Assembly: GCF_900116755.1 (NCBI RefSeq) | Contig: NZ_FPBY01000007.1 | Coordinates: forward strand, 1-38,818 | Source of the DNA: Clostridium sp. DSM 8431 | GTDB taxonomy: Bacteria > Bacillota > Clostridia > Clostridiales > Clostridiaceae | Direction: 5' to 3' | Length of the DNA: 38,818 bases | In this document: piece after piece, positions 1-11,900 of the stretch | Numbering within the stretch: the first letter of the stretch is position 1 | Layout: each line of letters begins with the position of its first letter | The notes under the pieces: generated by a model | What the model was told of the DNA's origin: nothing | What the model saw: only the letters and a program-made list of their open reading frames with translations | Databases searched by the model: none | Made by a program: the position numbers and the translations under genes

Positions 1-153
1 TGTTATTCGGGTAATTCTAATTAAATGGAAACCCAACCAGTTACACGTAAAACTTCATTGAATGAGGTGATAGTCTATACAGCGGGTATGCATTATGCTC
101 CCAGGAAAATCACATCAATTTCTCTATTCAAGAATATTAAGTTTTCACTAGTT

Positions 154-270
154 AGGTTTAGTAGAAAAATATATAAATATTCGTCTACACTATTTAGTAT
201 TTCAAATACGAGGTTTAGTAGAAAAATATATAAATATTCGTCTACACTATTTAGTATTTCAAATACGAGG
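154..270. repeat. Perfect 57-bp tandem direct duplication
   Basis: Positions 154-210 and 211-267 are identical 57-base copies, and a third copy begins with AGG at 268-270. Each copy contains the odd-centred palindrome GTATTTCAAATAC (197-209 and 254-266). The copies are adjacent with no spacer, so this is a tandem duplication and not a CRISPR-type array. The identity suggests a recent slippage or recombination event. The function is unknown. Confidence 0.9.
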
Positions 271-441
271 AAAGTATAAAATTTTTTTGATGTTAAACAC
301 TGATTTTAACTGGCTTTCTCCTATGGAAGTTATGAGATGCATTAAAAAATAATTATAGGCCGCAAAAGAACCTAAAAGCAAAATAATAAATTGTATTTTG
401 GTATGAAATTATTTTACTTTTAGAACCTTTTGCATGGCAAA

Positions 442-487
442 ACAAAGCTGCTTCCTGCGCTGAAAAGCGTGGCGTCAGCCACTTTGT
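442..487. other. G+C-richer hairpin patch, possible structured RNA or repeat relic
   Basis: ACAAAG at 442-447 is complementary to CTTTGT at 482-487. Between them lie a CGCT stem closed by a GAAA tetraloop (458-469) and an overlapping GTGGC/GCCAC hairpin with loop GTCA (469-482). The last two are mutually exclusive at their junction. The patch is clearly less AT-rich than its surroundings. It could be a repeat-element relic or part of a small RNA. I cannot place it in a known family. Confidence 0.3.
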
Positions 488-708
488 TCTTTATCAATAA
501 TTCTGCTATAAATAGAATTCTGAAATTTAACCTTAATGTGCAAAATTATCCTACTCCTATAAGTGGAGAGTGGGCTACGACTAAGATATTAAATAAGTTA
601 AATATAAGGGTGAAAAAAGTTTTTTTAGAACATTAAACTATATTTGAAATGGGAGTTTATGGCGTGAAATTTACATTTTTATAGAAATAGAATTATTAAG
701 AGAAAAAA

Positions 709-737
709 TTGAAATTTAATGTAAAAAATGATAATAT
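709..737 (+). promoter_or_regulatory. Candidate sigma-A promoter for the polyketide operon
   Basis: TTGAAA at 709-714 is followed after 17 bases by TAATAT at 732-737. An overlapping TATAAT at 735-740 would give a 20-base spacer. The region lies about 50 bases upstream of the acyltransferase start at 787. In such AT-rich DNA this match alone is modest evidence. Confidence 0.4.
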
Positions 738-786
738 AATACTGAAAAAGCGTAAAATTATCTTACAAATAAGGGGGTATTTAGAA

Positions 787-2454
787 ATGACGACCTATAT
801 TTTTCCAGGGCAAGGAGCTCAATCTATAGGTATGGGGAAAGAGTTATTTGATGAATTTCCTAACATTACAGCTTCAGCAGATAGAATACTTGGCTATTCA
901 ATTAAAGACTTATGTTTATACGATAGTGAACATAAGCTTAACAATACAGAATATACACAACCAGCTTTGTATATTGTAAATATTCTCAATTATCTGAAAA
1001 AACTTAAAGATGGTGTAAGGCCAGATTATACGGCTGGGCATAGTTTAGGGGAATATTGTGCTCTTTATATAGCTGGAGCTTTTTCTTTTGAAGATGGACT
1101 TAGGCTTGTTATAAAGAGAGGTCAATTAATGGGGCGTGCAAAAAATGGAGGCATGGCTGCTGTTATTGGATTAAAGGAAGAAAAGGTAAAGAAGATCCTT
1201 AAAGAAAGTGAATATAGAGATGTTTCAATCTCAAACTATAATTCACCTGAACAATTTGTACTTTCTGGTACAACTAATGACATTAGAAATATTGCATCTT
1301 TATTTGAAGATGAAGGCGCAAGATATATTTTACTTAATGTTAGTGGTGCATTCCATTCTAAATTTATGGAAGAAGCAAAAGAAGAATTTGAAAAATATAT
1401 AAGACAGTTTGAATTTTCTCATTTAAATATTCCTGTAATATCTACTTGTACAGCTAGACCTTATACTGATGATAATATCCATGAAAATTTAGTAAATCAA
1501 ATTGTTGGAGGAGTTAAGTGGATTGATACAATAAGATTTTTAAGGGACTTAGGTGAAGAAAACATAATAGAAATAGGTCCTAAAAAAACCTTAACTAAGT
1601 TAGTACAAAAAATTAATGAGGCCTATGATAAGGAAAAGGTAGAAGAAAAGAATTCTTATAATATTAAATCTGTGGCAGAAGATGTAGAAAAGGAAGTTAA
1701 GAGATTAAAGGGACAGGTAAATTTATTTTGGAATAAGGAATTAAAAAAGTATAAAGAATATGGACTTAGAGACAATTTATCAGTAGTGGAATTTGGATGT
1801 GGGCCAGGCTATCTTACAGAGAAAATCTTAAATGAATTTAAAAATATAAAAGTCACAGGGGTAGAACTAGATCCTTATTTAGTTGAAGTGGCAAAAAAGA
1901 ATTTATATAAAGAAAATTTAGACAGGGTAAAAGTAGTAAGAGGGAATATAACTAAGTGTGATATTGAGAGCAATAAATTTGATATAGCTATTATACGTTT
2001 GGTATTAGAACATCTTATAGATCCAGTAATAGCATTAAAAGAAGTATATAGAGTATTAAAACCTGGTGGAAAAGTAATTGTTATAGATAATGACTTTGAA
2101 ATGCATATACGTTCATATCCTCATATTCCTGAGCTTAAAGAATTATATGATGCATACTGCAGAAAGAGAGAATCAGAAGGTGGAAGACCTATGATAGGAA
2201 GGGAGCTACCTGCATTATTAAGAAATGCAGATTTTAAAAATATAGACTTCGATATAATAAATGCTCATAATCAGATAATTGGAGATGATCCATTTTCTGA
2301 ATCAGAGGGCTTAGGAATTCCAATAAAGTTAGTTAGAGATGGATTTCTAGATAGTAAAGTATTAGCTGGAATAACAGTAAAGTGGAACAAGCTTATGCAA
2401 ACTAAAGACCACGTTATTTTAAGGCAATTATATATAGCAGTAGGTGAAAAATAA
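787..2454 (+). CDS. trans-acting malonyl acyltransferase fused to a SAM methyltransferase
   Basis: This 555-aa protein loads extender units onto the ACPs of the AT-less synthases encoded downstream. The FabD-type acyltransferase domain fills about residues 1-285. It shows GQGAQ near the N-terminus, the nucleophile Ser86 in GHSLGE and His190 in GAFHS, a pattern typical of malonyl-specific enzymes. From about residue 300 to the end it is a class I SAM methyltransferase, with motif I EFGCGPG at 335-341 and a later LKPGGK segment. ATG 787 is chosen because AAGGGGGT lies 8 bases upstream. The reading frame stays open upstream to a TTG at 709, but that codon has no ribosome site and overlaps the candidate promoter. 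trans-ATs are often single, in tandem, or fused to an enoylreductase. An AT-methyltransferase fusion is unusual. The methyl acceptor is unknown and may be the growing chain or a tailoring hydroxyl. Confidence 0.9.
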   Translation: MTTYIFPGQGAQSIGMGKELFDEFPNITASADRILGYSIKDLCLYDSEHKLNNTEYTQPALYIVNILNYLKKLKDGVRPDYTAGHSLGEYCALYIAGAFSFEDGLRLVIKRGQLMGRAKNGGMAAVIGLKEEKVKKILKESEYRDVSISNYNSPEQFVLSGTTNDIRNIASLFEDEGARYILLNVSGAFHSKFMEEAKEEFEKYIRQFEFSHLNIPVISTCTARPYTDDNIHENLVNQIVGGVKWIDTIRFLRDLGEENIIEIGPKKTLTKLVQKINEAYDKEKVEEKNSYNIKSVAEDVEKEVKRLKGQVNLFWNKELKKYKEYGLRDNLSVVEFGCGPGYLTEKILNEFKNIKVTGVELDPYLVEVAKKNLYKENLDRVKVVRGNITKCDIESNKFDIAIIRLVLEHLIDPVIALKEVYRVLKPGGKVIVIDNDFEMHIRSYPHIPELKELYDAYCRKRESEGGRPMIGRELPALLRNADFKNIDFDIINAHNQIIGDDPFSESEGLGIPIKLVRDGFLDSKVLAGITVKWNKLMQTKDHVILRQLYIAVGEK

Positions 2455-2490
2455 GGGATTTTAAAGATTATAAATGGGGGAGAGGAGTTT

Positions 2491-2964
2491 ATGACAAAGT
2501 TAGAAGTAAAAAGATTAATCGCAAATATTTTAAGCGAAATACTTAACTTGTCTCATAGTAAGATAGAAAGATGTACAAACTTCATATCTATGGGAATGGA
2601 TTCAAAAACAGTAGTGATATTTTGTGAAAAGTTATCTAAAGAATTTAAGCAAAATATAGGTATTGAAGTAATATATGATTATCCATCTTTAGCTGAACTT
2701 TCAGAATATTTTGCAAGTAATATAACTGAAGAAAAGTATGAAGGAAGTTCAAGTTTTAATATAGATGATATTATTAATAAAACTTTAAATGAAGTATTAG
2801 GCAGAAATGAATTTTTTAATGATAAGGATACTTTTTATTCAATAGGATTAGACTCTGTAAAGCTAGTAACTTTTGTTGAAAAAGTAAATAAAATATTTAA
2901 CTTGTCTTTAGGGGTTGAAACTATATTTGACTTTCCTACAATTGGAGAATTTAAAGAAAATATA
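2491..2964 (+). other. PKS1 N-terminal tandem ACP (probable loading region)
   Basis: Two consecutive acyl carrier domains carry the phosphopantetheine serine in GMDS (Ser38) and GLDS (Ser122). No adenylation, GNAT or KS domain precedes them. The starter acyl group must therefore be transferred from a free enzyme or loaded by the trans-AT. Calling this the loading region is an inference from its position ahead of the first KS. Confidence 0.8.
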
Positions 2965-5900
2965 ATTAATAATTCAAATGAATATGATAAAGATTTAAGT
3001 AATGAAGAATCATTCACAGAGCAAGGTGAAAAAATAGCAGTTATAGGTATGTCAGGAAAGCTAGGGGAAAATGAGAATTTAAATGAATATTGGGAAACCA
3101 TATTAAAGGGAAAAAGTACAATTAAAAAAATTCATAGAGAAGGCTGGAATGTTAATGATACATACTCAGTTGCAAGTTTAATACCTAATATAGCAAAGTT
3201 TGATTGTGAATTCTTTAATATATCACCAAGAGAAGCATTAAGAATGGATCCACAGCAAAGGGTTTTAATGGAAGAAGTCTATAAAGCTTTAGAGGATAGT
3301 GGATATTCTAAGAAAAAGTTAGAAAGAAAAAAGGTTGGAGTATTTATAGGGGCAAGAGCTTCAGATTATATTAATAAAAATGTATTTAAAGAACACGGTA
3401 TAGAATCTCAAATGTTTCTTGGAAGTGACATGGGCATAATGGCTGGACGTATTGCTTACTTTTATGATTTAAAGGGACCATGTTTAACAGTGGATACTGC
3501 ATGTTCTTCAAGTTTAACAGCACTACATTTAGCTTGTGAAAGTATAAGGCGCAAGGAGTCATCTATGGCTATTGTTGGAAGTGTTTTCTTAATGACTGAT
3601 TCAGATTTTTTAGTGGAAGCAGCTAAAACAGGAATATTATCTGAAAGTGGTGAATGCAGAACCTTTGATGAAAATGCAGATGGAACTATTTTAGGAGAGG
3701 GAACAGGAGCAGTAATATTAAAACCTTTAAAAGATGCTATTAAAGATAATGATAATATACATGCAGTTATATGTGGCACAGCAATGAATCAGGACGGAAA
3801 AACTAATGGAATTACAGCTCCAAGTGCAGTATCTCAAGAAGAATTAATTAAATCATCATTAAAAAATGCCAACACAAAAGCTGAAGATATAGGTTATATT
3901 GAGGTTCATGGTACTGGAACAAAATTGGGAGACCCAATTGAAATAAATGCACTTACTAAAACCTTTAGAAAAGAAACAGATAAAAAAGAGTTCTGTTATA
4001 TTGGTTCTCATAAACCTTGCGTTGGACATACAATTGCATTATCTGGTTTAGCTGGGGTTTTTAAAACTATATCAATTCTAGAAAAATCTAAAATACCTCC
4101 AGTTTGTAAATTTAATGAATTAAATCATCATATTAATCTTAAGGATAGTCCATTTGTAATAAATAGGGAAAGCGTTAATTGGCTGCATGAAAATAATAAA
4201 AAGCATAAAGCAGCAGTTAGTTCCTTTGGATTTAGTGGCACTAATTGCAGCGTTATATTGGAAGAATGGAAAAATGAAAATGATGTTATTTCAAAAGAAA
4301 AGAATTATGTCTTTCCTATATCAGGGAGAACAGAGAAAGCTTTAAATAGAAAAATATCAGATTTAAAGGAATTTTTAATTAATAATAAAGATGCTCAAAT
4401 TGGAAGCATTGCACGTGTACTTCAAGAGGGAAGAGACCATTTTACTTTTAGAAAAGCTTTTATAGCTAATAGTGTAGAAAATTTAATTAATCAGATAGAA
4501 GGAAATAGCTCTTATAATTTTTTTGATATAGATGAAGAAATTAAAAGTCTTAAAGAAAGATATGAAAAAGGAGAAGACATTAACTGGAGCTTTGATAATA
4601 AGAATAAATTAATAAGTATGCCTTCTTATCCTTTTGAAGGAGAAGATTATTGGCTTAGTACTAACCTTGAAAATAAAGAAGTAAAAAATGAAGATGAAAC
4701 TTTTAAAAAAAGAGTATTTAAAGATGATGTTTTTATAAGAGATCACTTTATTCAAGGGAAAAATGTAATGCCTGGTGCAGGGCAGATAGTATATACCTTA
4801 GAGTTTTTAAAGAAGAAATTTAAAAATGATAATTTAGAAATAGATAATTTAAATTTATTTAGACCTATAGTTGTTAATTCTGATTATACAGATTTTACTT
4901 TTGATTTAGATGAAGACTTAAAGAAAGTAGAGATAAAATCTCATAATGGTGAAGTTATGACCAGGGCAGAAGTAAACTTAAACACTACTTATGAGTCCTA
5001 TAATAACTATATAAATAATGAAAATATTTTAAGTATTAATGCTAAGACTATAAGAAAAAAGGATTTCTATGATAATTTAACTTTAAAAAAGAATGCAATT
5101 TATGGAGATACTCTTCAGGTTGTTGAAGAAATAAAGTGGGATAAAGATTATGCTTATGGAACTCTTAATTACTCTGAAAGTGCATTTAAAGAAACAGAAA
5201 AAATCATATCCATATTAGATGGAGCCCTTCAATGCTTATTAGTTTTCTATATGGATAATGACAATATGGCAGTTCCTTTTTCCTTTGAAAAAGTAAAACT
5301 ATTAAAGGAATTTACCTCTGAAGTAAAGGTACAAATAGAGAGAACAGATAAGGATGAATACAACCTTTCTATTATGAATTTTAAAGGTGAAATATGTGCA
5401 ATATTAAAAGGCATAACATTAAAGGTATTAGATAAAAAATTCAACTTAGATTTATTTGTACCTAAGTGGAAAAGAATAGAGGCTCCAAAGTTAGATGATA
5501 CAAATTTAATAAACAAAAATATATTGATTATATATTCAAAGGATGGAGTAGAGGTAAAAAATAAATTAGAAGAACTTCATAAGATGAATTATGTAAATTC
5601 ATTAATTATAGATGAAAATGTAATTCAGAATATTAATAGTTTTAGAAATGTAGATGAAATATATTATATTTCAAAAATATCTAAAAAAGAAGTTGATATA
5701 AATAGCTTAAGGGAATTAGAAGAGGCAGAAATCTTAAGTCTTGAGCCCTTATACAAAATAGTTAAGGGGATGGATGATAGCTTTAAAGAAAGACAACTAA
5801 AGTTTACTGTAATCACAAATAACAGCTATGGAACGGATGTATCATTATGTACAAATCCTTATTCAGCTTTAATGTTTGGCTTTGTAAAATCAATGAGCAA

Positions 5901-8900
5901 GGAGTATTATAACTGGAATATTTCTTTATTTGATTTAAATTATAATGCCTTATTAGAAAATGATTTTGAAGATGTGAAATACACAGCATGTGATGGTTTT
6001 AATAATGGAGAATATTTAATTAGTGACGGTAAAATTTATTCTCAGGAGCTAGCGGTTTTAGAAAAACCTGATATAAAAATTAATCCTTATAAAAATAATG
6101 GAGTGTATGTAGTAGTTGGAGGAACTGGAGGTATAGGATTAGAGTATTGTAAACACTTAGCCATTACAGCTCATGCCAAAATTGTAGTTATAGGAAGAAG
6201 AGAATATGATAATGAGATTAAAGAAAAGTTAAGGATTATAGAAGATTTAGGGGGAGAATTTGTTTACTATTCTTTAAATATAGCAGATGAAAATAGTCTA
6301 TCTTCAATGATTTCTGAAGTTAAGAGAAGATGGGGAGCTATTAATGGAGTAATTCACTCAGCCTTAGTTTTAAGAGACATGGAAATAAAGAAAATGGATG
6401 AAAGAGATTTATATGATGTATTAGATCCAAAGGTAAAGGGAACTTGGAATCTTTATAACTCTTTCAAAAATGAGAACCTTGATTTTATGCTAGTTTTCTC
6501 CTCATGTCAGTCCTTTGTAGGAAATCCTAGCCAAAGTAATTATGCAGCTGCATCATCATTCCAAGATTCTTTTGTAAGTTTTATAGCCTTAAATAGTAGC
6601 TTCCCAGTAAAACTAATAAATTGGGGATATTGGGGAAGCGTTGGAGTTGTTTCTAATGAAAAATATAATAAAATCATGAAAATGCAAGGATATACTTCAA
6701 TTGAAATTAATGATGGAATGAAGGTTATAGACACAATTTTAAGTAGCTTTGTAGATAGAGTTGTAGCAATAAAGGCAGAAGATGAAGTTTATAAAGCCAT
6801 GGGAGTTAATAAAAAAATTACTATTAATACTAATTTAAAAACAGCTCTTCCTATAAGTGATGAAAATTTATTATTAAATATTATAAGTAGAGATAAAGAT
6901 GAAGAAATAATAGAGTTTTTAAAGGATTTAGATATACTACAAAATACAGCAAAGTCTAAATTAATGGATATATTAGATTCTGGAGATATAAAAAAATCTA
7001 AAAGATTTGAAAGACTATTAACTGAATTATTAGGCATGATGAGTAGAAGCAAAGAAAGAAACTTAATAAGTTTTAAAGATTTTAATATATCAAATCCTAA
7101 ACTAGAAGGCTTTAATAAATTAATAAGTGCATGTTTAGAAAATTATAAAGAAATAATTAATGGACAGGTATTAGCAACAGATATTATGTTCCCAGGTGGA
7201 AAATCTTCTTTAGTAGAACCTATTTATAAGGATAATCCTCTTTCTGATTACTGTATTGAAGTTATTTCAAGAATGATAGATAACATTATAAGCACTTGGA
7301 AGAGGGATGGAAATAAAGAAAAGATAAAAATAATTGAAATAGGTTCAGGTACAGGCTCCACAGCGGAAAAGGTTTGTAAGTGTTTATCTAAATTCTTAAA
7401 GGTAGAATACTGCTATACAGATATATCAAGGTCATTTTTAAATTATGGAAGTAGAAAGTTTAATGATAAATATGACTTTATTGAATACAAAATTTTAGAT
7501 ATAGAAAAAGATCCATTAAGTCAAGGATTTAATCAAGGTGATTTTGATATTGTTATTGCAACAAATGTATTACATGCAACAACTAATATTTCTAAAGTTC
7601 TAAGGAATGTTAAAAGCTTAATGAAAGCAAATGGTTTAGTTTTAATAAATGAAATAACTAAAAAACAAGATTATTTAACTATGACCTTTGGACTATTAGA
7701 TGGTTGGTGGAAGTATGAAGATAAAACATATCGTGAGGCAGGAAGCCCTATATTAAGTGAAGAAAATTGGAGAAAACTTTTATATAAGGAAGGCTTTAAG
7801 GACACAAAATTTATTGGTTTACCTGTAGATAGTAAGGATATATGGTCTCAACATGTAATTGTATCTAAAAATAATGAGTGTATTGAAGTGTATAAATTAG
7901 AGAGAACAAGCCAAATATCAAATAATATGAATATTGAAAGTAAGGAGGTTAAATTGGAGGTGAAACAGGATAATATTAATGAAATCATACTTGAAAAAGT
8001 CTGTAGTATAGTTGAAAAATGTCTTGGACTTAGACATGAACAGATGGATATTCATAAACCTTTTGTTGATATGGGCTCAGATTCAATTATAAGTATGGAG
8101 ATTATAACAGATATAAATAAGGAGCTTAATTTAAAGTTAAAAGCTATTGTACTTTATGATTATAACAATGTATATGCATTAACTGAGTATATTGCAAAAA
8201 AATATAAAGATCATATTGAAAGCACTTTTAACATTGAAGAGGTTGAAGAAATTAAAGAAGAAGTGAATAAGCATTCTTTAAATGTTGAGAAAAGTGAAAT
8301 AGATATTAATAAAAATGATATAGCTATTATCGGTATATCAGGAAGATTTGCTGATTATGAAAATGTTGAAGAGTTTTGGACAGGGTTATGCAAAGGAAAA
8401 GATTCTGTAAGGGAAATACCTAAAGAGCGATGGGATGTTAATAAGTTCTATGATAAAGATATTAATAACTATGATAAGACTAACAGCAAGTGGTGTGGAT
8501 GGCTTGAAAACTTTGATGAGTTTGATCCTTCATTTTTCAATATTTCTGGTTCTGAAGCTAAATATATGGACCCACAGCAAAGAATATTTTTAGAAGAATG
8601 CTGGATGAGTCTAGAGGATGCAGGCTATACAGGAGAAAAATTATCTAAATGTAGATGTGGAGTATTTGCAGGCATTATGGAAGGGGATTATTTAAAGAGA
8701 CTTCAAAGTTTAAATATAAAGTTAGAACCACAAGCATTTTGGGGAAATGATTCTTCAATTTTAGCATCAAGAATATCTTATCTTTTAAATTTACATGGGC
8801 CATGTTTAACTTTAAATACTGCATGTTCATCTTCCTTTGTGGCAATTGACTTAGCTTGCAAGAGTATATTAACAGGGGAAAGCGATATTGCTATTGCAGG

Positions 8901-11900
8901 AGGAGCATATGTTTCTTCAACTCCAAACTATTATATTTTATCAAGTAATGCTGGAATGTTTTCACCTGTAGGTAAGTGTAAAACCTTTGATAATGATGCA
9001 GATGGCTTTGTTTTAGGAGAAGGAGCTGGAACTATAGTATTAAAGTCATTAGAGAAAGCAGTAAATGATGGTGATTATATATATGGAGTTATAAAAGGAA
9101 GTGCAATGAATCAAGATGGAAAGACTAATGGAATTACTGCACCAAATGGAATAGCTCAAAAGGAACTTGAACTAGAAGTATACAGAAATAATAATATAAA
9201 TCCTGAAACAATTACCTATGTTGAAGCTCATGGAACTGGAACAAAACTTGGAGACCCAATTGAATTTCAGGCTTTAACTAATTCTTTTAGAGAATTTACA
9301 GATAAAAAAGAATTTTGTGGAATTGGATCATTAAAATCTAATATAGGTCATTTATCAGCAGCATCTGGAGTGGCAAGTTTAATAAAAGTACTTATGGCAT
9401 TTAAACATAACTTAATACCACCTACTATTAATTTTAATAAGATAAATGATGAAATAGATTTAGAAGATAGTCCTTTTTATATAAATACTGAGCTTAGAGA
9501 ATGGAAGAGAATGGATGATAAAAATAGAAGGGCAGCTATAAGTTCCTTTGGATTTAGTGGAACAAATGTACACCTAGTAGTAGAAGAATGGCCAAGGGAA
9601 AACTATGCTAAAGGTTTTATAGATTCTAATAAAGATTTCTTATTTGTATTCTCAGCAAAATCAGAAGAAAGATTAAGAAAGTATATAGTTAACTTTATTG
9701 ATTTTATAAGGCTAAAGGAAAGGAATAAAGAAGAGGCTACTTATTATAATGCAGCCAATATAGCTTATTCCCTTCAAACAGGTAGAAAAGAAATGAAATA
9801 TCGTATGGCTGTAAAAGCAGATAGTATAGAAGACTTAATTTATAAATTAAATAATTATATAAATGAAGAAATATTAGAAGATATATTTGTAGGACAAGCT
9901 GATAGCTATATTTCAAGTAATAATGTTTTATCTGGCATGATGCTTAAGAATGCAAGTTTAGAAGAAATGGCAAAAGCATGGATTAAAGGAATAGGTGTTA
10001 AATGGGAAGAACTTTATGAGAAACTTAAGGTTATTAATGTTCCTTTGCCAAAGTCAGTTTTATTAAAGAAAAAGTACTGGATTCAAGGAGATATAGAGTC
10101 TAGAGAAACAAAAAAAGAAGTATTTAAAGATGAATCTATTAATGTAGATATATATAAAGCTGAATGGGAAGAGGCCATTTTAGATTTAAATTTAAAAGAT
10201 AATTCAGTTGTAGTAATAATAGATAATGATGATAGAGCCTTTGAATATTTAAAGAATAACAGGAAGTTTAGAAGTATAAAATTTGTTTTATTAGTTAAAG
10301 ATTCTTTAGAGATAGATGAATCTATTAGGCTACTTAAAGAAAGATATGAATCTATAGACAGAATAGTAAATATAGCAGATTTAAGTAGAAGAGATGATAA
10401 TGTAAAGGAATATAGTTTATTTTATTTAAAGTTAGTCCAAGCATTGAAAAGGAATTTTAATAATAAGAAGATAAATATTATTCATGCTATTAAAGATTCT
10501 AAGGATTACACTTTAGTAGCCCAGAAAGCTTTAAGTGGCTTTGCTAAAACTTTAAAAATTGAAAACCCTAATTTATCTTTAAAGACAGTAGTTCTTGAAG
10601 AAAATGATATTGATTTAGTTATTAATGAAATTGAAGATACAAAAGAAGTTGAAGTAAGATATTTAAATCATAAGAGAATGGTTAAAAAGCTAAAAGCTGT
10701 AGAGAAGGATAAGAAAGAAATTACAGGAGAATTAAAAGAAAAGGGAGTCTACATTATAACAGGTGGTATAGGTAGGCTTGGCAATATAATTGCAACTAAT
10801 CTAGCAAAAGAATATAAAGCTAATTTAGTTATATGTGGACGTAAAGATATAAATAGTGAAATAGAAAGAAGTATAGATGAGCTTAAGACTTATGGTGCAA
10901 GAGTGTATTATTATAAAACTGATATTTCTAAATACGAGGAAGCAGATAAATTAATTAGGGATACTTTAAAAGCGTTTGGCAAAATAAATGGAGTTATTCA
11001 TTGTGCAGGAACTATAAGTAAAAACTTAATATGGAATAAGACTTCAGAAGATTTTGAGACAACATTAAAGTCTAAGGTTTTAGGAACTATTAATTTAGAT
11101 AAAGCTTTAGAAGATATTGATATAGATTTCTTTGCATTATTTTCATCAATCTCTAGTGAAATAGGTACTGTATATGTTTCTGATTATGCATATGCAAATA
11201 GCTTTATGAATTACTTTGCTGAATTTAGAGAAATTAAGAAAAGAAGAGCAGTGGCAAAGGGAAAAACTATTGCTATGTGCTGGCCTTTATGGAGGAATGG
11301 AGGAATGCAGATTGCAAGTGAAGGACAAAAATACATGAAGGAAAAGTACGGTTTAGAGCCTTTATCATCTAATGAAGGATGGAATGTATTTAAGTATTTA
11401 GTAAGGCATGAAGATTCTGAAGCAGTAATAATTAATGATTATAACAATAAATTTGCTTTAAGGTTACAAGAAGAAAAATCAAAAAAAACTATTGGCAGTA
11501 CAAAGACTTACTTAAAAGGAGATTATGTTCAAAAGACATTAATAGATATATGTTCTAAGTTATTTGATCTTCCAGAAAGTGAAATTGATATAGATAGCAA
11601 CTTTGATGAGTTTGGAATGGATTCAATATTTATGATGAAGCTTTTAGCAGAAATAGAAACTAGATTTAATACAGTAGTAGCACCTGATACTGTTTCTACC
11701 TATCCAACAATATCTAAATTAGAAAAATATCTTATGAGTCTAGATATACAAGTTACAGATGAACCTGAAGAAATAGAGGAAATAGTGGAGGTTCAGGATG
11801 TTGATTTTGTTGAAGAAAAGGAAGAAACCAATTTTAATAATAGCCTAGATAGTAATAAGCAAGGTAAAAAAGTTGCAGTTATAGGCTTAAGCTTAAAGTT

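Larger units (their letters stand above)
1..708. other. Gene-poor upstream region
   Basis: No ORF here has a good ribosome binding site together with a recognisable protein. The two longest, at 25-279 and 430-636, show no family motif. The first is stretched by translating a tandem DNA repeat. The segment around 430-490 is visibly richer in G and C than the rest of the window and contains small hairpins. An A6/T7 run at about 614-627 could form a weak terminator-like structure. The stretch could hold decayed remnants or a non-coding RNA, but I cannot identify either. Confidence 0.5.

Noticed and set aside
154-270. CRISPR-like repeats
   Set aside because: The copies are directly adjacent with no spacers, and there are no cas genes.
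25-636. Two short forward ORFs upstream of the cluster (25-279 and 430-636)
   Set aside because: They have no clear ribosome sites or family features. The first repeats itself only because the DNA is duplicated.
709-786. N-terminal extension of the acyltransferase starting at TTG 709
   Set aside because: It has no ribosome site, overlaps the candidate promoter and encodes a Lys/Asn-rich stretch with no family similarity. ATG 787 has AAGGGGGT at proper spacing and begins the FabD-like sequence.
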